A DNA stretch of 64,000 bases from Acrocarpospora catenulata (GTDB lineage Bacteria > Actinomycetota > Actinomycetes > Streptosporangiales > Streptosporangiaceae), in assembly GCF_018476525.1 (NCBI RefSeq), contig NZ_JAHCST010000007.1, positions 1-64,000 of the forward strand, read 5' to 3'. Below are positions 25,601 to 37,600 of the stretch, piece by piece; position 1 is the stretch's first letter, and each line of letters opens with the position of its first letter. The notes under the pieces were generated by a model. That model made no database searches and was not told where the DNA came from. It worked only from the letters and a program-made list of their open reading frames with translations. Position numbers and translations under genes: made by a program.

Positions 25601-28600
25601 GGCCGAGCAGGCGGTGTCCACCGTCACCGCCGGGCCCTCAAGACCCAGCGTGTAAGAGATCCGGCCGGACAGCACACTTCCGGCGGTCCCGGTCCCCAAG
25701 AAGGCCATCACCTCCAGAGGGAACTCCAGATGGCCCGAGGTGTAGTCATGGTTGATCACTCCGGCGAACACACCGGTACGGCTGCCGCGCAGCGAACCCG
25801 GCTCGATCCCCGCCCGCTCGATCGCCTCCCAGGACGTCTCCAGCAGCAACCGCTGCTGCGGATCCATCGCCAAAGCCTCACGCGGCGAAATCCCGAAGAA
25901 CCCCGGATCGAACTCCCCCGCCTCGTGCAGGAAGCCGCCCTCACGCACATAACTGGTCCCGCGATTGTCCCGATCCGGGTTGAACAACCCGCCCAGATCC
26001 CAACCACGGGTCGTCGGGAACCCGCTGATCCCGTCCTCACCCTCGGCCACCAGCCGCCACAGGTCCTCCGGCGAGGCGACCCCACCCGGATACCGGCACG
26101 CCATCCCCACGATCACGATCGGGTCATCGGCCACCGGCGGCACCACCCGCGGCACCACGTCCAGGGCTTCCGCCTGCGTACCCATCAGCTCGTCGAGCAG
26201 ATATTCGGCGAGGACAGTGGGCGTGGGGTAGTCGAAGATGAGGGTGGACGGCAGGCGCAGCCCGGTGGCGGCGTTGAGCCGGTTGCGCAGCTCAATCGCG
26301 GTCAGCGAGTCGAAGCCCAGCTCGCGGAACTCACGACGGACTTCCACCGCCGCGGGGTCGGAGTGTCCGAGGACGGCGGCGGCCTGAGTGCGTACCAGGT
26401 CGGCCAGCAGGCGGACCCGCTTGGGATTGTCCAGACCCGCCAGCTGCCGGGACAGCGCCCCGCTCGCGCCACCACCCGCCGCCGCCGACGCGGCCGTGCG
26501 GCGAGTGCCGCGTACCAGCCCGCGGAACAGCGGCGGGACCAGCTGAGCGGGCATCGCCGGCATGTTCACCCGTACCGGGACGACGAACGGTGAATCCGAA
26601 CCGATGGCCGTGTCGAACAGTGCCAGCCCCTGGTCGGTGGTGATGGGCGGCAGCCCGGCGGCGGTCATCCGCTCTATGTCGGCCTGCGACATGCCCCCGG
26701 TCATTCCGGTGGCCTGCGCCCACAACCCCCACGCCAGGGACAGGCCCGGCAATCCCTGAGCCCGGCGGGCAGCCATCAACGCGTCCAGCCAGGCGTTGGC
26801 CGCCGCGTAGTTGCCCTGACCACGGGCACCCATCAGCCCGGACAGCGAGGAGAACACCACAAACCCGGCCAAATCCAGGTCCTGAGTCAGCTCGTGCAGG
26901 TGCCAGGCGGCGTCCACCTTCGGCCGCAACACCACATCCAGCCGCTCCGGCGTCAGCGACGCGACGGTCCCGTCGTCCAGCACACCTGCGGTGTGGATCA
27001 CGGCGGTCAGCGGATGCTCGGCACCGATCCCCGCCAGCAGCGCCGCCACCTGGTCCCGATCGGCCACATCGCAGGCGGCGATGGTCACGTGCGCACCCAG
27101 TTCCTGCTCCAGCTCGCGTGCGCCGGCCGCTTCCAGGCCCCTTCGGCTGACCAGCAGCAGATGCCGCACGCCATGTTCGGCCACCAGATGCCGGGCCACC
27201 TCCGCACCCAGACCACCCGTACCACCGGTGATCAACACGGTGCCTTCCGGGTTCCAGCGGCGCGGCATCGTCAGGACGATCTTGCCGGTGTGCCGGGCCT
27301 GGCTCATGAACCGGAACGCCTCACGGCCCCGGCGCACATCCCACGCCGTCAACGGCAACGGCCGCAGTTCGCCAGCCGCGACCAACCCCGCCAGCTCGAC
27401 CAGGATCTCGTGCAACCGCTCCGGTCCGGCGTCCATCACATCGAACCAGTGATACACCAGCCCCGGGAACTGCTCCTGGTCACGGATGTCCAGCTTGCCC
27501 ATCTCGATGAACCGACCACCCGGACGCAGCAACCGCGCAGTGGCGTCGATGAACTCCCCGGTCAGCGAGTTGAGGACCACATCGATCCCCCGATCGCCAC
27601 ACACCTCCCGGAAGCGCTCCTCGAACTCCAGACTCCGCGACGAGGCGATGTGATCGTCCGGGATGCCCAGCGAGCGCAGCACATCCCACTTGGCCGGGCT
27701 CGCCGTGGCGAACACCTCGACCCCCAGCCGCTGGGCCAGCTGAATCGTCGCCATGCCCACGCCGCCCGTCCCGGCGTGCACCAGCAGCGACTCGCCCGGC
27801 TTCAACCCGGCCAGATCCATCAGCCCGTAATAGGACGTCAGGAACGTCACCGGAATCGTCGCCGCCTGCTCGAAGGTGAGCCCATCGGGCATCTTGGTCA
27901 GGTAATGGGCCCAGGCCACCGCCACCGGGCCGAACGAACCGGAGGCCAGACCCATCACCCGGTCCCCCGGGCGCAGGTCCTCCACCCCCGGGCCGACCTC
28001 CAGCACCACCCCGGCCGCCTCACCACCCATCAGACTGACCGTGTCCTGGAAGTCCTGGAACCAGCCCAGCGCGTTCAACCCGTCCAGCAGGTCACGGAAG
28101 TTCACCCCCGCCGCATGCACCTCCAGGCGCACCTGACCGGCTTCCAACGGCCCGGCCGCCTGCGGGAAGGGAAGCAGTTCCAGAGCGTCCAGGCTGCCCT
28201 TGGCCTGGCTGCCCAGCCGCCACGCCGTACCGGACGGAGGCAGCAGACCCGCCCCCGACACCAGCGACGCCAACCGCGGCACCCGCACCGCACCGGCACG
28301 TAGCGCCACCTGCGGCTCATCGCAGGCCAGCACCTCGGCCAGAACCGACTCGGACAGCTCCCCATCAACGTCCACCAGGACAAACCGCCCCGGATTCTCC
28401 GACTGCGCCGACCGCACCAGCCCGCACGCGGCAGCCGCAGCCAGATCAGTGACCACCTCGCCCTCACCCGCGGTCACCGCACCCCGCGTCACGAACACCA
28501 GACGCGAATCGCCGAACCGCTCCTCGGCCAGCCAGCCCTGCAGCAGGCTCAACACTCCAGCGGTCACCCCGTGCGCCGCGCCCACCGCATCCGCCATCGG

Positions 28601-31600
28601 CTCGGTGACGACCTCGACCAGCACCACATCCGGCACCGGACCCGCCTCAGCCAGCGCCGGGAGGTCACGATGAACCGCGACCGACTCCCTTATCCTCACA
28701 AGCCCCAGTAGCTCGGACCCGGCGAAACCAACCACCGCCATCGACACCGGATCGGCCGGAGAGACTTCAGAAAGCTCCGACCACTCCAGCCGGAACAGCC
28801 CCTCCCCTTCCGCTCCGCGACCGCCCACGGGCCGATCGGACGAGATCTGCCGCAACACCAGCGACCGCGCCGACGCCACCGGCTCTCCAGCGGTGTCCAC
28901 CGCCGCCAGCGACACCGAATCCGGACCCGTCCGAGCCAGCCGCACCCGCAACATCGACGCACCAACGGCGTGCAGGCACACCTCACCCCACGAGAACGGC
29001 AACCGGCCGCCCTCGGAATCGTCCAGCCCAACGAAAGTCACCGCGTGCAAGGCCGCGTCCAGCAACGCCGGATGCAACCCGAACGCAGCCGCCTCCGAAT
29101 GCGCCTGCTCGGGCAACGCGACCTCGGCGAAGATCTCACCGTCAGATCCACGCCAGACCGCCCGCAGCCCCTGGAACATCGGGCCGTAGCCCAGCCCCCC
29201 GGAGGCCAGCGCGTCATACAGCCCGTCCAGCTCGATCGCGGTCGCGCCGGCCGGAGGCCACACCGCCGCATCGAACGGCACCTCGGCCCTGCCCCCCGTG
29301 GCGAGCGTCCCGGTGGCGTGCCGCACCCACTGCGCATCGCCGCCCGCCTCCGCCGGGCGGGCATAGATGTTCACGCTCCGGTGGCCCGACTCTTCCGGCG
29401 CACCCACCGCGATCTGGATCGCGACCGCCTCGCCCTCGCCCAGTACCAGGGGCGTGGCCAGCGTCAGCTCCTCGACCACATCGCAGCCGACCTGGTCACC
29501 CGCCTGGATCGCCAGCTCAAGGAATCCGGTGCCGGGGAAGAAGACCATCCCGGCCACCAGGTGATCGGCCAGCCACGGATGCGAAGCGATCGACAGGCGC
29601 CCGGTCAGCACCACCCCGTCGGAATCGGCCAGGCCCACGGCCGCCCCCAGCAGAGGATGCCTGGTCGCGGACAGGCCCAGAACACGGGCATCACCGCCCT
29701 GCCTGGCGTTCGGCCAGAACCGCTGGTGCTGGAAGGCATAGGTCGGCAGATCGACCTGACGCCCGCCCGGCAGTACGGCCTGCCAGTCCACGGCCACACC
29801 GCGCACGAACAGCTCAGCCGCCGAGACCAGCAGCCGGTCCAGCCCGCCCTCATCCCGACGCAACGTACCGGAGATCACCGCATCCACCGCGGCCTCGTCC
29901 ACGCACTCGCCGATGCCGACCGTCAGCACCGGATGCGGACTCACCTCCGCGAACGCCCGATACCACTGCTCCAGCAACTGCCCGATCGCCGGGGCGAAGG
30001 CCACCGTGTTGCGCAGATTGTCACACCAGTACCTCGCGTCGAGTTCCGGCCCTTCCACCCACTGGCCGGTCACGGTCGACAGCATCGGCACCCGGACCGG
30101 CTGCGCCACTACCCCTGCCAGGACCTGGGCCAGTTCCTCACCGATCAGATCAACCTGAGCCGAATGCGAGGCATAGTCCACCGCGATCCGCCGGACCCGC
30201 ACCTCCTCAGCAGCAAGCCGCTCGACCAGTTCCTCCACGGCCGCGACCTCACCGGCCACCACCACCGAGCGAGGACCGTTGACCGCCGCCACCGAAAGCC
30301 GCCCGTCCCATACGGCCAGCCGCTCACGGACCTGCTCGACCGGCAACGCCACCGAGGCCATCGCGCCGAGCCCGGCCAGCCGGTCGGCGATCAAGCGGCT
30401 GCGCAACGCCACCACGCGCGCGCCGTCCTGCAACGACAGACCACCCGCGACCACCGCAGCCGCGATCTCGCCCTGCGAGTGACCGACCACGGCGTCGGGG
30501 CGGACCCCCAAGGACTCCCAGACCGCAGCCAAAGAGACCATCACCGCGAACGACACCGGCTGGACCACATCCACCCGGTCCAGCGACGGGGCGTCCTCGG
30601 TCTGGCGGATCACGTCCAGCAGCGACCAGTCCACGAACGGCTCCAGCGCCGCCGCGCACTCCGCCATCCGGCCCGCGAAGACCGGCGACTCCTCAAGGAG
30701 CTGCCTGCCCATACCCGCCCACTGGGCTCCCTGACCCGGGAACACCCACACCGACTTCCCGACGACATCGGCCACGCCCTGGACCACGCCACCGGCCGCG
30801 GGCTCGCCCGAGGCAACCGCGCCCAAGCCCGCGAGCAGTTCCTGATGGTCACGTCCGACCACCACCGCACGGTGTTCAAACACCGACCGCGACACCACCA
30901 GCGACGACCCCACATCAACCGGGTCCAGCTCGCCGGCCTCCACATGCGCCGCCAGACGACGCGCCTGACCACGCAACGACTCAGGGGTCTTCGCCGACAC
31001 CACCCACGGCACGACACCCGGCGCCCGGTCCTGCGGAGTGTCCTCCCCTTCCGGTGTTTCCGGTCCCTGTTCGAGGATGATGTGCGCGTTGGTGCCGCTG
31101 ATCCCGAACGACGACACACCCGCCCGGCGCGGATGACCATTCCGCGGCCACTCCACCGGCTCGGTCAGCAGTTCCACCGCACCGGCCGACCAGTCCACGT
31201 GCGAGGACGGTTCCGTCACGTGAAGCGTCTTGGGTAGCACGCCATGCCGCATGGCCATGACCATCTTGATCACACCAGCGACCCCGGCGGCGGCCTGGGT
31301 GTGGCCGAGGTTCGACTTGATCGACCCAAGAAGCAGCGGCCGGTCCTCCGGCCGGTCCTGCCCATAGGTCGCCAAAAGCGCCTGTGCCTCGATCGGGTCA
31401 CCCAGCGTCGTACCGGTGCCGTGCCCTTCCATCGCGTCCACCTCGGACGCCGACAAACCGGCACCGGCCAGCGCCTGCCGGATCACCCGCTGCTGCGAAG
31501 GACCGTTCGGCGCGGTCAACCCGTTCGACGCGCCGTCCTGGTTGACCGCCGAACCACGGACGATCGCCAGCACCTGATGCCCGTTGCGCTGAGCGTCCGA

Positions 31601-34600
31601 CAGCCGCTCCAGCACCACCACACCCACACCCTCGGACCAGCTCACCCCGTCAGCCGCGTCAGAGTAGGACTTGCACCGGCCGTCGCCGGCCAGCCCGCCC
31701 TGCTCGCTGAAGCCGATGAACGGCGTCGGGGTGGCCATCACGGTCACGCCACCGGCCAGCGCCAGCGAGCAGTCACCACCACGCAGCGCCTGCGCCGCCA
31801 GATGCAGCGCCACCAGCGACGACGAACACGCGGTGTCCACCGTCACCGCCGGACCCTCCAACCCCAGCGTGTACGAGAGACGGCCGGACAACACACTTCC
31901 GGCGGTCCCGGTCCCCACGAAGCTCATCACCTCCAGCGGGAAGTCCAGACGGCCCGGGTTGTAGTCGTGATACATCACTCCGGCGAACACACCGGTACGG
32001 CTGCCGCGCAGCGAACCCGGCTCGATCCCCGCCCGCTCGACCGCTTCCCAGGACGTCTCCAGCAGCAGCCGCTGCTGCGGATCCATCGCCAAAGCCTCAC
32101 GCGGCGAAATGCCGAAGAACCCCGGATCGAACTCCCCGGCCTCGTGGAGGAAGCCGCCCTCACGCACATAACTGGTCCCGCGATTGTCCCGATCCGGGTT
32201 GAACAGCGCGGCCAGATCCCAACCACGGGTCGTCGGGAACGCGCTGATCCCGTCCCCGCCCTCGGCCACCAGACGCCACAGGTCCTCCGGCGAGGCGACC
32301 CCACCCGGATACCGGCACGCCATCCCCACGATCACGATCGGGTCATCGGCCACCGGCGGCACCACCCGCGGCGCCGCGTCCAGGGCTTCCGCCTGCGTAC
32401 CCATCAGCTCGTCGAGCAGATGTCTGGCGAGCACGGTCGGGGTCGGGTAGTCGAACACCAGCGTGGCCGACAGACGCAGACCCGTCGCGGCGTTCATCCG
32501 GTTGCGCAACTCGACCGCCGTCAGCGAGTCGAAACCCAGCTCCCGGAACTCCCGCCGCACCTCCACCGTGTCGCGCGTGGCGTGGCCCAGCACGAGCGCC
32601 ACCTCGGTCCGCACCACGTCCAGCAGGACCTCGATGCGTTCCGCGGCGCCCAGGGGAGCGAGTTGCCGCAGGAGTTTGCTCTGGCCTTGTGGTGCGACCG
32701 CCTTCGTGCGGCGTACGGCGGGGACCAGCCCGCTCAGCATCGGCGGTAGCTCCTCGTACGCCCGCAGGGCCGACATGTTCAGCCGTACCGGGGCCACCGC
32801 CGATTCGCCGGAGGCGACGGCCGCGTCGAACAACGCCATGCCCTGCGAGAGTGAGATCAGCCGCAGCGCGCTCATGGTCAACCGGTTGACGTCCACCTGG
32901 GACAACCGGCTGGTCATCCCGGCCTCCGTCGACCACGGCCCCCAGGCCAGCGACAGCGCCGGCAGGCCCGCTCCTCTCCGGTGCTGGACCAGCGCGTCCA
33001 GGAACGCGTTACCCGCCGCGTAGTTGCCCTGCCCGGACCCGCCGAACGTGCCGGACACCGACGAGAACACGATGAAGGCGGCCAGGTCCATGTCCCGCGT
33101 GAGCTCGTGCAGGTGCCAGGCGGCGTCCACCTTGGGACGCAACACCCCGGCGACGCGCTCAGGCGTCAGCAGGGGAATCGTCCCGTCGTCCAGGACACCG
33201 GCCGTGTGAATCACCGCGGTCAGCGGCCGGTCGGCATTCGCCAGCAGCTCCGCCAGCGCGTCCCGGTCCGAGACGTCGCACGCCACCACGCTCACCTGGG
33301 CACCGCCGGCGACCAGGTCCGCCTGTAGCTCCTCCGCTCCCGGGGCGTCCAGGCCCCGGCGGCTCACCAGCAGCAGGTGCCGTACCTCGTGTTCGGCCAC
33401 CAGGTGCCGGGCCACGCGCGCGCCCAGGCCTCCGGTCCCACCGGTGATCAACACCGTGCCTTCGGGGTTCCAGGCTCGGACGTCGTGTTCGTCCGGTGAC
33501 AGGCGGGCGAGGCGGGGAACCCGCGCCTCGAAGTCGCGCACCGCCGCCTGTTGCTCACCGCTGGCCAGCAGGACGGGCAGCGCCGACAGGGCGGTCTCCT
33601 GCTCCTCCGCATCGGCCAGCAGGAAGCGGCCAGGATTCTCCGCCTCCGCGCTACGGACCAGCCCCCACACGGTGGCCGCAGCCGGGTTCGAGACGGTCTC
33701 GCCCGGACCGGTCGCGACCGCGCCCCGGGTGACGAACACCAGGCGCGAGTCGGCGAATCGCTCATCGGCGAGCCACTGCTGCAGCAGGCTCAGAACACGT
33801 GTGGTCAGTTCGTGCGCCGATTCCGCCATGTTCGCGGAGTCGGCGACGTCGATCTCGACGGTCACCAGGTCGGGCACCCTGCCGGCCGGCAGGTCCAGGG
33901 AATCGAGGTCGCCGGTGAGTTCGGCCACCTCCAACCCGATCACGGCGTCCACCGGGGAGACCGTCATCGGTACGGTGACCCAGTCCAGCCGGAACAGCGA
34001 GTCGCGTTCCACGCCGTGATCGTGGGCGGCCAGCTGATCGGCCGAAACCGGCCGCAGTATCAGCGAGCGCGCCGACAGCACCGGCTCTCCGGCCGCGTCC
34101 ACCGCGATCAGCGACACCGAATCGTCACCGGCCTGGGCCAGCCGTACGCGCAACGCCGACGCGCCCGCGGCCCGGAGGCTCACCTCGCTCCACGAGAACG
34201 GCAGCCTGCCGCCGGCCGTCTCCATCCCGACGAACGGCACCGAGTGCAGGGCCGCGTCGAGCAGCGCCGGATGCAGGGCGAACAGACCGCCGTCGGCGAC
34301 CTGCTCGGGCAGGGCGACCTCGGCGAACACCTCGCCGCCCGCGCCCTTCCAAGCCGCCTGCAGGCCCTGGAACACCGGCCCGTAGGCGAGCCCGTCCTCG
34401 GCCAGCCGCTCGTACAGGCCGTCGAGCTCGATCTCGGTCGCGCCCTGCGGCGGCCAGGCTTCGGTGTCGAGCCGCTCGGCGCGCCGGTCGCCGGGGATGA
34501 GGGCGCCGACCGCGTGCCGTACCCACGGCAGGTGGTCCTCGGCCTCCGCCGGTCGGGCGTAGATGTTCACGGCACGACGACCCGACTCCTCCGGGGCACC

Positions 34601-37600
34601 CACCGACACCTGCACCGCGACCGCGTCCTCCGCGCCCAGCACCAGCGGGGCGGCCAGGGTCAGCTCCTCGACCAGGTCGCAGCCGACCTGGTCACCGGCC
34701 CGGATCGCCAGCTCAAGGAACCCGGTGCCCGGGAAGAACACCATCCCGCCGACCACGTGGTCAGCCAGCCAGGGGTGCGACTGTACGGACAGCCGCCCGG
34801 TCAGCAACACGCCGTCGGAGTCGGCCAGGCGAACGGCGGCGCCCAGGAGCGGATGCTCCGCCGCGGCCAGGCCCAGACCGCGGGCATCCCCGATCTTCTT
34901 GCCGTTCGGCCAGTAGTGCTCCCGCTGGAAGGCATAGGTGGGCAGTTCCACCCTGCCGGCGCCGGGGAAGACCGCCCGCCAGTCGAGCGGTACGCCGTGC
35001 ACGTGCAGCTCCGCCAGCGCGGTCATGGCCGCCAACTGCTCGTCGCGGTCTCGCCGCAGCACCGGCACCAGCACCGGGTCCGATTCGGCGGCCGCGGAGT
35101 CGGCCAGCGCGGCGAGGGTGTCGTCGGCCATCGCGGTCAGCACCCCGTCGGGGCCCAGTTCCAGATAGGCCCGTACGCCTCGGGCGTGCAGGGCGTGGAT
35201 GGCGTCCGCGAACCTGACCGCACCGCGAACCTGGTCCACCCAGTAACCCGGCGAGCACAGCTCCTCGGCCACCGGCTGTCCGGTCAGCGTCGACACGATC
35301 GGGATCTCCTGGGCACGGTAGGTCAGCGTCTCGGCGACCGCCCGGAAGTTCTCCAGCATCGGGTCCATCAGCGGCGAGTGGAACGCGTGCGACACTCGCA
35401 GCCGCCGCGTTCTGACGCCCTGGGATTCCAGCGCGGCGGCGACCTCAAGGACCGCCTCCTCGACCCCGGAGAGCACCAGCGAGGCAGGACCGTTGACCGC
35501 CGCGATCGACACCTGGTTTTCGCGTCCGGCCAGCAGGTCGGCGACCTGGTCCTCCGACGCCTGGACCGCGACCATCGCCCCACCCACGGGCAGCGCCTGC
35601 ATCAACCGCGCCCGGGCCGCCACCAGCGCACACGCATCACTCAGCGAGAGCACCCCGGCCACATGCGCCGCCGTGATCTCACCGATCGAATGACCGGCCA
35701 ACACATCCGGCCGCACACCCCAGGACTCGATCAGCCGGAACAGGGCGGTCTCCAGCGCGAACAGCGCCGGCTGCGCCCACCCCGTCTGGTCCAGCAACTC
35801 CGTCTCGGCGAACATGACGTCGCGCAGCGGCCTGTCGAGCAGCGGGTCCAGCTCCGCGACCACCGCGTCCAACGCCTTGGCGAACACCGGGAACCGCTCA
35901 TACAGCTCGCGGCCCATTCCTGCCCGCTGGCTGCCCTGACCGGTGAACAGCACCGCCAACTGGGGCTCGGCATCGGCCACCCCACGCACCGCACCCGGCA
36001 GATCCTCAGCCAGCGCGCCCAAACCGGCCAGCACACTCTCGCGGTCGCTCGCCAGCAGCACCGCGCGATGCTCGAACGCCGACCGCGTCGTAGCCAGCGA
36101 GAACGCGGTGTCGGCCAGCGCCACCTCGGGATGGTCCTCCACATGCGCGGCCAGCTGTCCGGCCTGCGCTTGCAGGGCCCCTGCCGTACGGCCCGACACC
36201 AGCACCGGCAGCAACACCCCCGGCTCCGCCGCGGTCCGCGGAGCCTCCTGGGGGTCGCCCTGCTCGATGATCACGTGGGCGTTGGTGCCGCTGATCCCGA
36301 AGGACGACACGCCGGCCCGCCACGGCCGCTCCACCTGCGGCCAGGCCCGCTGCTCGGTCAGCAGCTCCACCGCGCCAGCGGCCCAGTCCACGTGCGAGGA
36401 CGGCGCATCCACATACAACGTCTTGGGCAGCACGCCATGGTCCATGGCCAGGATCATCTTGATCACGCCTGCCACGCCCGCCGCCGCCTGGGTGTGGCCG
36501 ATGTTCGACTTGATCGACCCAAGAAGCAGCGGACGATCCCCCGGCCGATCCTGCCCATAGGTCGCCAGAAGCGCCTGCGCCTCGATCGGGTCACCCAGCG
36601 TCGTACCGGTGCCGTGCGCCTCGACCACGTCCACCTCGGACGGCGACAGACCGGCGTCGGCCAGTGCCTGCCGGATGACCCGCTGCTGCGACGGGCCGTT
36701 CGGCGCGGTCAACCCGTTCGACGCGCCGTCCTGGTTGACCGCCGACCCGCGCAGCACGGCCAGGACCCGGTGGCCGTTTCGCCGCGCGTCCGACAGGCGC
36801 TCCAGCACCACCACACCCACGCCCTCGGCCCAGCTCGTGCCGTCGGCCGCGTCGGCGAAGGACTTGCACCGCCCGTCAGGCGCCAGCCCGCCCTGCTCAC
36901 TGAAGTCGATGAAAGCACCCGGCGTGGCCATCACGGTCACACCACCGGCCAGCGCCAGACCGCACTCGCCCAGGCGCAGCGCCTGCGCGGCCAGATGGAT
37001 GGTGACCAGGGACGACGAACAGGCGGTGTCCACCGTCATCGCCGGACCCTCCAGGCCCAGCGTGTAGGAGATCCGGCCCGACAGGACGCTTCCGGCGTTG
37101 CCGGTGCCGAAGAAGCTCATCACGTCCGGCGGGAATTCCGCGCTGGACGCGTAGTCGTGATACGTGACGCCGGCGAACACGCCGGTACGGCTGCCGCGCA
37201 GTGAGACCGGGTCTATCCCGGCCCGCTCGAAAGCCTCCCACGACGTCTCCAGCAGCAACCGCTGCTGCGGATCCATCGCCAACGCCTCACGCGGCGAAAT
37301 ACCGAAGAACCCCGGATCGAACTCCCCCGCCTCGTGCAGGAACCCGCCCTCACGCACATAGCTGGTCCCCCGGCGCGTCCGATCGGGGTTGTACAACTCC
37401 CCCAGATCCCAGCCACGCGAGGTCGGGAACCCGCTGATCCCGTCCCCGCCCTCGGCGACCAGCCGCCACATGTCTTCCGGAGAGCTCACGCCGCCCGGAT
37501 AGCGGCACGCCATCGACACGATGGCGATCGGATCGTCCGCGACCGATGCGAGGGTGGGCGGGCTGATCACGTCGGCGTGCCGGCCGAGCAGTTCGCCCAG

